From NCBI GenBank assembly GCA_905236545.1, contig CAJOQO010000093.1, positions 1 to 22,884 on the forward strand: 22,884 nucleotides of DNA, written 5' to 3'. Positions 1 through 8,200 of this stretch are shown piece by piece. The stretch comes from an uncultured Lachnospiraceae bacterium. GTDB taxonomy: Bacteria; Bacillota; Clostridia; Lachnospirales; Lachnospiraceae. The notes below the pieces were generated by a model. That model was not told the origin of the DNA, searched no databases, and saw only the letters and a program-made list of their open reading frames with translations. Position numbers and translations under genes: made by a program. Every line of letters begins with the position of its first letter. The stretch's first letter is position 1.

Positions 1-9
1 CAGTCGGCA

Positions 10-68
10 GCCACAGGGGTTCCTTCGCTCCGACCCCCGAAAGTCTGCCGCTCAGGAACCCCTGTGGC
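10..68. repeat. Perfect 15-bp inverted repeat, possible palindromic repeat element
   Basis: The arm at 10-24 (gccacaggggttcct) is the exact reverse complement of 54-68 (aggaacccctgtggc), separated by 29 nt. The transcript would fold into a long stable stem-loop. No T-run follows on either side, so a dispersed repeat or an RNA structure is more likely than a simple terminator. Copy number in the genome cannot be judged from one window. Confidence 0.55.
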
Positions 69-237
69 CGTCTCATGGTGCTCAGGGAGCGGCCTGCGGC
101 AGGTGTAGCACAAGGCCGGAGTGGGCTACAGGTTTGCGTTGGGGAAGCCATCCGCAGGCCGGGGCAAGATTTGTAACGGCATTAAGAAAATCTTCATAAT
201 AAAAACAGAGCCTGCCCCGAAAAACAATCTCCGTCAG

Positions 238-246
238 TGATACAAT
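238..246 (+). promoter_or_regulatory. Candidate extended -10 promoter for the YARHG gene
   Basis: The bases TGA-TACAAT form an extended -10 element (TGn followed by a hexamer one base from TATAAT) about 100 nt upstream of the ATG at 344. No good -35 box lies 16-18 nt upstream, which is tolerable for an extended -10 promoter. A second, weaker possibility is TTGTAA at 171-176 with CATAAT at 195-200, spaced 18 nt. Assignment is by pattern only. Confidence 0.35.
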
Positions 247-343
247 AAAGACACCGCAAACAGTAACCCGCGAAGGATTGCGTTTGGCGGGAGAGAACTG
301 GCAGGGAGAGAAGACTGCGCAGCTCGGAAGGAGGAGAAAGGTT

Positions 344-1462
344 ATGAAGAGAGAGAGAGTATTATCCGATAAAAGGTGGTTTGCGCTTCTGGCGGTGATG
401 TGTCTGACATCAGTCATTCTGGTGATGAAGCGTACCCCTGCCCGTGCGGAAGCAACTTATGGTTACCTGCTTCCTTCCAGCAGCTATGCTTATCTGGACG
501 AGAGCGCGGTTGCCGGCTGGCCGGCGCAGGTCGTGTGCTACGCAAAGAATGAGATCTATGCGCGCAATGGCAGGCAGTTTGTCTCCAGGGAGCTTCAGGG
601 CTGGTTTGACATGCAATACTGGTACACACCGATCTACAAACCGGAACAGTTTTCGGACGGGATGCTGAACCAGTATGAGACAGCAAACGTTTCGATGCTG
701 AGCAATGTGGAGGCTTCGCTGGGAACCTACGCGCTGGATGGAGACTACAGCTACGATGTAGTGCGCCGGTATCTGAGTACAGCGGGTTCCACCCAGTATT
801 ATGTAAACCCGGACACCTACATCTTCTATGACAGCGACTCGCGGTATCTGACGGACGCGGATGTCAACCAGCTCAGCGCCCAGGAAGCCTGCTATGCGAA
901 GAATGAGATCTACGCGCGCCGCGGATATATCTTCGCTTCCACCGAGCTGTCCGACTATTTCAACGGCAAGAACTGGTACTGGGGAGCAGCAGACGCGGCA
1001 ACATTCAACCCGTCCGTATTCAATTCCTTCGAAACGGCAAACATCGATCTTCTTCAGAAAAGAGAGTTCGCCCTGGCTCCGGGGGGATACACGCTGGATC
1101 AGCCGGGCTACACCTATCAGAACATCGGATCCTATTCCACCGGTACGGTCAAAGATGCCCGCGCGGCCAGCAGTGATTATATCTTTTATGACAGCGCGGT
1201 ACGTCCGCTGACAGACGCCGAGGTCTCCGTGCTCTCCCTGCAGCAGATGTGTTATGCGAGAAATGAGATCTACGCACGCAGGGGATACATTTTCCAGTCC
1301 CAGGAACTGAGAGACTATTTCGGAAGCAAGAGCTGGTACTATCCGACAGTCCCGGCTGCCTCCTTCTCGGATTCGGTATTCAACAGTGTGGAGATCGGCA
1401 ACATCGAACTTCTGAAACGGTACGAATACTCGATTGATCCAAACGGATACAAGCTGTACTGA
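344..1462 (+). CDS. Secreted protein with three YARHG domains
   Basis: The protein has 372 residues. The ATG at 344 is chosen because AAGGAGG at 328-334 precedes it by 9 nt and because the N-terminus then reads as a signal peptide: a basic start (MKRER), a hydrophobic core at about residues 12-28 and a possible cleavage site near ARA at 34-36. The upstream TTG at 278 would bury this signal. Three similar units follow at about 46-123, 158-239 and 278-360. Each contains CYA-(K/R)-NEIYAR-x-G-x-x-F, then an aromatic WYW/WYY-type stretch, then an N-x-E-x-x-N-x-x-L-like end. This is the YARHG motif, an extracellular domain of Clostridia whose ligand is not known. The units alternate with tyrosine-rich linkers. 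No membrane anchor or sortase motif is visible at the C-terminus (ends GYKLY), so it is probably released or held on the surface by its domains. It is likely a single-gene transcript, bounded by hairpins downstream. Confidence 0.85.
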   Translation: MKRERVLSDKRWFALLAVMCLTSVILVMKRTPARAEATYGYLLPSSSYAYLDESAVAGWPAQVVCYAKNEIYARNGRQFVSRELQGWFDMQYWYTPIYKPEQFSDGMLNQYETANVSMLSNVEASLGTYALDGDYSYDVVRRYLSTAGSTQYYVNPDTYIFYDSDSRYLTDADVNQLSAQEACYAKNEIYARRGYIFASTELSDYFNGKNWYWGAADAATFNPSVFNSFETANIDLLQKREFALAPGGYTLDQPGYTYQNIGSYSTGTVKDARAASSDYIFYDSAVRPLTDAEVSVLSLQQMCYARNEIYARRGYIFQSQELRDYFGSKSWYYPTVPAASFSDSVFNSVEIGNIELLKRYEYSIDPNGYKLY

Positions 1463-1506
1463 CAACAGGGCGCTTTCTTCCATGCGCAGACAACAGGACA
1501 CAACCG

Positions 1507-1540
1507 CAGGCGCTGCCTGATGATCATCAGGCAGCGCCTG
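1507..1540. terminator. Perfect 34-bp palindrome after the YARHG gene
   Basis: The arm caggcgctgcctgatga at 1507-1523 is followed directly by its exact reverse complement to 1540. It would form a very stable hairpin 44 nt after the stop codon at 1462. The bases after it (aaattctaag) are not a T-run, so it may act as an RNA 3'-end stabiliser or as one half of a composite terminator with the next hairpin. Confidence 0.5.
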
Positions 1541-1547
1541 AAATTCT

Positions 1548-1578
1548 AAGGAAACACTGATATCATCAGTGTTTCCTT
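1548..1578. terminator. Second perfect hairpin, probable terminator before addB
   Basis: The arm aaggaaacactgat at 1548-1561 pairs exactly with 1565-1578 across a 3-nt loop (14-bp stem). Because the stem base is A-rich on the left and T-rich on the right (gtgtttcctt, then atgttgattt), it looks more like an intrinsic terminator than the preceding palindrome, although the U-tract is imperfect. It separates the YARHG gene from addB. Confidence 0.55.
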
Positions 1579-1581
1579 ATG

Positions 1582-1613
1582 TTGATTTGGAACACACGGA
1601 CCATCTGTATAAA
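1582..1613 (+). promoter_or_regulatory. Weak candidate promoter for the addB-addA transcript
   Basis: TTGATT at 1582-1587 resembles a -35 box and TATAAA at 1608-1613 a -10 box, but the 20-nt spacing is long. The overlapping TGTATA at 1606-1611 gives an 18-nt spacing with a poorer hexamer. The predicted start would fall very close to the ribosome binding site GGGAGG just before the ATG at 1631, leaving a very short leader. This is the only promoter-like pattern between the hairpins and addB. Confidence 0.25.
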
Positions 1614-1630
1614 AACAGGGAGGAAACAAC

Positions 1631-4600
1631 ATGGCACTGATCCTGATACCAGGCACTTCCGGAAGCGGGAAAAGCCATATGCTGTTTGAGCGCATCCTCA
1701 GAGAAGCCCGGCAGCATCCCGACCGGAGATTTATCGTACTGGTTCCGGAACAGAACACGCTCATGACACAGAAAAAACTCGTGCTGATGAGCCGCCGGAG
1801 CGGAATCTGGAACATCGACGTCCTGAGCTTCACCCGTCTGGCATACCGGGTATTTGAGCAGACCGGAGTGGAACGGCGGCAGATCCTGTCTGAGACAGGA
1901 AAGATTCTGCTGCTCCGGCTGATCGCGGAACGGGAGAGCAGCAGAATCCCGATCCTTTCCGGCGTTCTTGACCGGCCGGGCAGCCTGGCGGAGCTCAAGT
2001 CCATTCTGTCGGAGATGGATCAGTACGGGATCGGCCCGGAACAGCTCAAAGACATGGAGCGGGAAGTCAGAGGCGCAGGATCACACCCTGCTCTTGCGCG
2101 CAAGCTGTCGGAAATCGCGCTCCTGCAGGAAACGTGCGAACGCTATCAGGAAGGGCATTTTATAACAGGAGAAAAGCTGCCGCGAGTGCTGAGCGGGAAA
2201 GCGCCGCTCGATGAATCCCTGAAGGGGGTGACAATCGCGCTCGACGCGTTTACGGGGTTCACCCCGGCCCAGCTTCAGGTGATCACGGTTCTGCTGGGAA
2301 TCGCGAAGGAGATCTATGTAACCGTGACCATTGATCCCGGGATCCTGCAGCCCGGTACGACATCCTTCAAGGCGTGTACGCTGAGCAAAGAGATGCGGCA
2401 GGCCATCAGGGAAAGAAGCTTACCCGGGCCTGAACTGTTCTCCCTGTCCGTCAGAAGCATTCAGGCCCTGCTTCGCTGCGCGGATGAAGCCGGAACCGGC
2501 GTGGAGCTTCTTCCGGTGCCGGAAGGAAAGCAGCGCCGCCACCGGCCGGGCGGGGAGCTTGCACACCTGGAGAAGCATATCCTTCGCACGGGCAGAGAGG
2601 GAACGCGTCCCTATGCAAAGGACGGGGCCAGGCATGAGATCTTTCTGAGACAATGTGCCGATCCCTGGGACGAGGCGGTTTCCGCAGCGGTTACGATCGA
2701 GGAGCTGATCCGGCGGGGAATCAGGTACAGGGAGATCGCGATCGTCTGCGGAAGCCTGAAAGACTATGCGGAATATGTCAGACGGGCGATGTCTGTCTAT
2801 GAGATTCCATGCTACATAGACAAGTCGGCGGCTGTCGTTCTGAACCCGGCCTTCGAATTCGTGCGCTGCGCGATCGATATTCTGGAGAAGAACTATTCCT
2901 ATGAGAGTGTCATCGCCCTGCTTCGGACCGGGCTTGCCCTGGATGCGGAGAGCGGAGAGACGGATCTTCTGGAGAACTATCTTCTGGCCGCGGGGATCCG
3001 CGGAAGCAGGATGTGGTCCGCTCCCTTTACCCGCAGAACGCGGAAGGATGATCAGGAGCTGAAAGATACAGCCGAGCATGCCCGGTCTGAATTCATGGAG
3101 AGGTTCGGACCTTTTGCGGAGGAGATGAAAAAAAGCTCCTCCCTTTTCCGGAGCTACGCCGGTGCGGTCTGGAATCTGATTCTTGCCTTCGATGTGCCGG
3201 AGAAGCTGGAGCTTCTGAGCAGCCGGTGCCGTGAGGAGGGACGGGAGGCACGCGCGCAGGAATATGCGCAGGTTCTGAGAGTGATCAGCGATGTGCTGGA
3301 TGAAGCGGCTCTGCTGATCGGCGGGGAAAAGGTGACCCGCGCCCAGTTTGCGCAGATTCTCCAGGCAGGATTCTCGGAGGCGAAGATCGGGATCCTTCCG
3401 CGCGGGATCGATCAGGTACAGGTCGGTGATCTGGAGCGGTCCAGGCTGGATGAAGTCAGGGTGGTGCTGTTTCTGGGGCTGAACGATGAATACGTGCCCC
3501 ACAGAAAACAGCCGGGCGGCGTCCTTACGGATCCGGAGCGGGAATATCTGGTGTCGCGGAAGGTTCCTCTTGCTCCTACGGCAAGGGAGGACGCGAATAT
3601 TCAGCAGTTTTATCTGTATCTGACCCTGACAAGGCCATCGGAGGAGCTGTACCTTTCCTGGTCGGCCGCAAAGAGAAACGGAGAGGAGATGAGGCCGTCC
3701 GGTATTCTCAGGAATCTGCAGGCCATGTTTCCCCGGGCAGCATGGGTCAGCGCATCTTCCGCCGCGCCGTTTGAGAGCGTCAGCTCCCTGAGAACCGCTT
3801 CAGGGGTGCTTTCGCAGGCGCTGGGAGATTATCTGCACGCGGACCGGGCGGCGGACTGGAATGAGCCAAAGCTGAGGGAGCTTGTCAATCTGTTTCGAAG
3901 AGAGGAGAAGGCAGGACGAGAGGAAACACTGGCATATCTGAAAGATCTGACGTCGGAGGTGAAAGCAGCGGATCTGGACGGGGAAACGGCAATTGCGCTG
4001 TATGGCACGATTCTGCGGGGCAGCATAACAAGGCTGGAGGAATTCTCCGGGTGCGCGTTCCGTCATTTCGCACACTACGGGCTGGGGCTGCAGGAACGGG
4101 AGGAGTTCGCCGTCCGCTCCATCGATATCGGCAACCTGCTTCACCATGCGGTCGAGATTTTTTCCTCAAGGCTGAGAGACGGATCCTCTGCCTCGTCCTC
4201 CGGGCCCTGGACATGGCGCAACCTTACGGATGAGCAAAGGGATACCCTTGCCCGCGATGCACTGAAGGAGGCGCTGGAGCTGGAGCATGCGGGGGATCTT
4301 TACACGGATACCGGGCGCTCTGCCCAGACGCTCGCACGCTGCGAGAGGATCCTGCTCCGCTCGGTGAAGACGATGCAGAGGCAGATCTGCCAGAGCGCGT
4401 TTGAGCCTGCTTTGTTTGAGCTTTCCTTCGGGGAAGGGGATCCTGACAGTGTGTGGATCAATGACCTGCCGGGCGGCGGGAGGATGCGGCTGGGCGGGAA
4501 GATCGACAGAATCGATGAGTGCGGGGATGAAGACGCAAAACGGCTGTATGTCAAGATCGTGGATTATAAGTCTTCCTCGCGGGACATTGAACTGGAGCGC

Positions 4601-5224
4601 CTGATCGAAGGAGAACAGCTGCAGCTGATCGTGTATCTGGACGCCGCGCTCAGTCTGGAGCAGAAAGCCCATCCGGAAAAAGAAATCGTATGCGCCGGGG
4701 CATTTTACTACGCATTCCAGGAACCGATGGTCGAGATGTCGCCGGATATGACGCCGGAAGAGCTGGAAGACCTGACGGTCGGCAGCATGAGAGTCAAGGG
4801 ACTGGTCAACGGGAGGGCGGATGTCGTGGAGCGCCTGGACAGGGGGCTTTCGGAGCCGGGACCGTCCCTTGTCATTCCCGTGATCCGAAATAAAAACCCC
4901 GGAGAACTGAGAGCTTCGGACAATGTGATTACGGACAGGCAGTTTGAACTGCTCCGGGAATATGCGAAGGACAGGATGAGGAAGGCTGCTGCCTCCATTC
5001 TGTCCGGACAGACCGCGCCGAATCCTTCGCGGATGGATACGAACACAACGTCCTGCACCTTTTGTCCCTATCATGATGTATGCGGGTTTGATCCGCACGG
5101 GAAGGGGATGAGGTACCGGGAGCGTGCAAAGCGAAGCAGCAAAGAGAACTGGGAGATCATCGGAAATACGGTGTCAGGAAAGGATACATCATGCCGGAAT
5201 GGACAGCAGAACAAAAGCAGGTGA
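1631..5224 (+). CDS. addB: ATP-dependent helicase/nuclease subunit B (AddB)
   Basis: With AddA this subunit forms the helicase-nuclease that resects double-strand DNA ends and responds to Chi in Firmicutes. The protein has 1197 residues, close to the usual length of about 1160. GGGAGG precedes the ATG at 1631. A Walker A motif, GTSGSGKS, lies at residues 8-15, as expected for the inactivated AddB helicase half. The C-terminal nuclease domain shows HH at 838-839, GKIDRID at about 956-962 and VDYKSS with D978 and K980, the RecB-type nuclease residues. Four cysteines for the AddB 4Fe-4S cluster are present: C808 before the nuclease core and C1142, C1145 and C1151 after it (CX2CX5C). These features separate AddB from AddA and from plain UvrD helicases. 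The 3' end overlaps addA by 34 nt in another frame, which indicates translational coupling. Confidence 0.96.
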   Translation: MALILIPGTSGSGKSHMLFERILREARQHPDRRFIVLVPEQNTLMTQKKLVLMSRRSGIWNIDVLSFTRLAYRVFEQTGVERRQILSETGKILLLRLIAERESSRIPILSGVLDRPGSLAELKSILSEMDQYGIGPEQLKDMEREVRGAGSHPALARKLSEIALLQETCERYQEGHFITGEKLPRVLSGKAPLDESLKGVTIALDAFTGFTPAQLQVITVLLGIAKEIYVTVTIDPGILQPGTTSFKACTLSKEMRQAIRERSLPGPELFSLSVRSIQALLRCADEAGTGVELLPVPEGKQRRHRPGGELAHLEKHILRTGREGTRPYAKDGARHEIFLRQCADPWDEAVSAAVTIEELIRRGIRYREIAIVCGSLKDYAEYVRRAMSVYEIPCYIDKSAAVVLNPAFEFVRCAIDILEKNYSYESVIALLRTGLALDAESGETDLLENYLLAAGIRGSRMWSAPFTRRTRKDDQELKDTAEHARSEFMERFGPFAEEMKKSSSLFRSYAGAVWNLILAFDVPEKLELLSSRCREEGREARAQEYAQVLRVISDVLDEAALLIGGEKVTRAQFAQILQAGFSEAKIGILPRGIDQVQVGDLERSRLDEVRVVLFLGLNDEYVPHRKQPGGVLTDPEREYLVSRKVPLAPTAREDANIQQFYLYLTLTRPSEELYLSWSAAKRNGEEMRPSGILRNLQAMFPRAAWVSASSAAPFESVSSLRTASGVLSQALGDYLHADRAADWNEPKLRELVNLFRREEKAGREETLAYLKDLTSEVKAADLDGETAIALYGTILRGSITRLEEFSGCAFRHFAHYGLGLQEREEFAVRSIDIGNLLHHAVEIFSSRLRDGSSASSSGPWTWRNLTDEQRDTLARDALKEALELEHAGDLYTDTGRSAQTLARCERILLRSVKTMQRQICQSAFEPALFELSFGEGDPDSVWINDLPGGGRMRLGGKIDRIDECGDEDAKRLYVKIVDYKSSSRDIELERLIEGEQLQLIVYLDAALSLEQKAHPEKEIVCAGAFYYAFQEPMVEMSPDMTPEELEDLTVGSMRVKGLVNGRADVVERLDRGLSEPGPSLVIPVIRNKNPGELRASDNVITDRQFELLREYAKDRMRKAAASILSGQTAPNPSRMDTNTTSCTFCPYHDVCGFDPHGKGMRYRERAKRSSKENWEIIGNTVSGKDTSCRNGQQNKSR

Positions 5225-8200
5225 TAGAATCCCGCAGTCAGAGCCTTCTGGTAAGCGCGGCGGCCGGGTCAGGGAAAACGGCGGTTCTTGTACAGCGGAT
5301 CCTGGATAAGATTCTTGATCCTTCCGCCGGAGTCGATATTGACCGGATGCTGGTCGTCACCTTTACGAACGCAGCCGCGGCGTCCCTGCGTTCGAAGATC
5401 CGGACGCGCCTGGAAGAGGAGGCTGCAGGATGCGATCCTGAGCGGGTACGGCTGGCGATGCGCCAGCTTTCGATGCTGGCAGGGGATCATATCGAGACGA
5501 TTGACCGGTTCTGCAGGGAGATCGTGCTGGATCACGCGGATGCGCTGGAGATTGATCCGTCTTTCAGGATCGCGGACGGGGGAGAGATCGAACTGCTTCA
5601 GTCAGAGGTGGTTTCGCAGGTGATCGAGGAAGAAGCGGATGCTTCCGACCAGACAGACGGGGCGTTTTCTGATCTCGCCCGCCTCTATGCGCCTGGACGG
5701 ACAGATGAAGCGCTGGAAGGGCTGATCCTGGACTTTTATAATTTCTCCATGTCCCATGAGTTTCCGGGAATGTGGAGGCACAGGTGCGCCGACCTGTACC
5801 GGCAGGAGGCAGACGGAAGCGCGTGGATGCAGGAAATGACCCGCATGATCCGCATGCAGCTTGAGGAGGTTCGTGCGAGTCTTCTCGAGGGAATCTCCCT
5901 GTGCGGCGTACCGGGGGGGCCTTACCATTACCGGCAGGCGATGGAGGATCACCTGTCTTATGTGGAGCGTCTGCTGCGCTGCGGCAGCGCTGCGGAGTAT
6001 GCGGACCGCCTGAAGGACTTCGCGTGGCCCAGACCCGGCAGTAAGAAGAGGGGCAAGGACGCGCCCCCTGTGGACGAGACGCTTGAAAAACAGGGGAAGG
6101 AGATCCGGGAGCGGGCAAAGAAGACATTGACCAGGCTTATGGAGCGGTTCTTTTTCGCCCCGGAAGAGCAGATCGATGACATGCGCCGCAGGACAGCGCG
6201 TTATATGGATGCTCTGGTCCGTCTTACCGACCGGTTTGAAGATCTGTTTTCCAGAGAGAAGGCTGCAAGAAGGATTGCGGACTTTTCCGATGTGGCGCAC
6301 TGGGCGCTCCGCGTCCTGATCTGTGTCGGCGAAGACGGGATGCCGGTTCCGGATGAAGAGGGAAACTATGTCAGAACCCGCCTTGCGCAGGAATATGCAG
6401 ACTACTTTCAGGAGATCTATATCGATGAGTATCAGGATTCCAACCGTGTCCAGGAGATCCTGCTCCGGAGCATCTCCAGAGAGGGAGGGCGCTTCATGGT
6501 CGGCGACATGAAGCAGAGCATCTACCGGTTCCGGATGGCAGATCCGCAGATCTTTCTGGAAAAAGCAAAAACCTATCGGGAGGAGGAAGATGCGCCGGAG
6601 CGCAGGATCGACCTGCATCAGAATTTCCGCAGCCGTGCCTGCATCCTGGATGCTGTCAACCTCATCTTCCGGCAGATCATGCGCGCGGAGCTTGGCGGGG
6701 TGGAATACACGAAGGAGCAGGAGCTGCGGGCGGGATACCGGTTCCCCGTTTCCGGTGCCGGGCCGGCGCTTCCGGACGAAGCGTCATCTGAGCCGATGCC
6801 TTCGGCCGAACCGCCGTCTGATCCGGAGTCCCCGTCAGAATCCGGCGAACCGCCGTGTGAGCCGGCCGGCGCGGTCTCTGGAGCAGATGCATCCCAAGCC
6901 GGAGGCATGGTTCCCGAGCTTCTTCTGGCGGAAAAGGACGATGTGGAAGGCGCTTCCTCCGGCGCGGAGGCAGAAGCCGTGATTGTGGCGGAGCGGATCC
7001 GGCACATGGCAGGAAGGATGCAGATCTTTGACAAGGAGAAGAACCTGTGGCGTCCTGTCAGATACCAGGACATCACGATCCTTCTTCGAACGGCCTCGGG
7101 CTGGGCGGAAACGTTCTCCCGCGTGCTCGATGAATACGGGATTCCGAACCGGCCGGATGCAAGCACCGGATATTTCGACGCGGTCGAGGTGCGCACGATC
7201 CTTGCGTATCTGAGCGTTCTGGACAATCCGCGCCAGGATATTCCGCTGGCAGCATCCCTGCGCTCGGTCATCGGGGAGCTTGAGGACAGAGAGCTCGCCG
7301 TGATCCGGACCGAACAAAGGGGCGGATCCCTGTATGACAGCATCACCGCTTACGCCGGATCGGGGAAGGAGCCTTTGATCCGCCGCAAGCTGGAGCATTT
7401 TCTGGAGATGACCAGGCGGCTGCGCGCGTATGTGAAGGACACGCCGATCCACCTGCTTCTGTGGAAGATCTTTGATGAGACCGGTTATGAGAACCGGATC
7501 TCACAGATGGAAGGCGGCCGGCAGAAGCGGGCCAATCTTGCGCTGCTTACGGATATGGCGATCACCTTTGAACAGACCAGCTACAGAGGACTGTTTCACT
7601 TTGTCAGGTATGTGGAAAAGCTCAGAAAAGCACAGAAAGACATCGGGCAGGCACCCGGCAGCGGCGGTCAGGAGAACCTGGTGCGGATCATGACGATGCA
7701 TAAGAGCAAAGGCCTCGAATTCCCTGTCGTATTCGTGAGCGGGCTCAACAAAGGGTTCAACCTGCAGGATGCGCGGGGAAGAATCGTGATGCATGAGCAT
7801 CTTGGCGCGGGGCTGGACTTCCGCGACCCCGGGCGTATGGGGAGGATGCCAAACCGGATCCGCAGCGTAATCGCGCAGAGAATCGAATCGGATTCGATCG
7901 GGGAGGAACTGCGTGTTCTCTATGTCGCCATGACGCGCGCGGAGCAGAAGCTGATCCTTACCGGCTGCGTGGACAGCAGGCAGAAGGCGGTCACGAAAGC
8001 GCTGGCATGCCGCAGCTGTTCGGAAACGATGCTTCCCGAATTCATGATCCGGTCTGCCGCCGGCATGCTGGACTGGATTCTGGCGGCACTTTCCCGCCAC
8101 AGCGCGGAGCGTGATTTTTTCGACAGCGGCAGATGGGAGGGCCTGCCCTTCCGGGAGGACGGCCTCCTGCAGCTTCCCGGCAGGATCCTGATCCGGACAG

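Larger units (their letters stand above)
1..343. other. Gene-free leader region with several inverted repeats
   Basis: No convincing coding sequence is seen here. Inverted repeats visible by eye are: 10-24 with 54-68 (perfect 15 bp, 29-nt loop); 91-99 with 152-160 (9 bp), enclosing 104-109 with 125-130 (6 bp); 160-166 with 213-219 (7 bp); and 166-172 with 188-194 (7 bp). No run of T follows any of them on the + strand, so none is a classic intrinsic terminator. The stretch could be an intergenic palindromic repeat or a structured leader. Reading frames that cross it are short and low in conviction. The right part holds the promoter and ribosome binding site of the YARHG gene. Confidence 0.5.

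Noticed and set aside
1..68. Insertion-sequence end or attachment site
   Set aside because: An inverted repeat is present but there is no transposase, integrase, tRNA or target duplication in the window.
278..343. TTG start at 278 for the YARHG protein
   Set aside because: It would place 22 extra residues before the signal peptide; the ATG at 344 has a near-perfect ribosome binding site.
82..417. Minus-strand open frame of 111 residues upstream of and into the YARHG gene
   Set aside because: It overlaps the signal-peptide end of a well-supported gene, resembles no known protein, and covers the inverted-repeat region; it is most likely chance in GC-rich DNA.
410..1501. Minus-strand open frame of 363 residues opposite the YARHG gene
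   Set aside because: It is the antisense shadow of three repeats with strong domain evidence. The repeats on the + strand create matching antisense repeats, and no family is recognised.
2420..3502. Minus-strand open frame of 360 residues inside addB
   Set aside because: AddB is continuous and conserved through this stretch; the antisense product has no recognisable domain.
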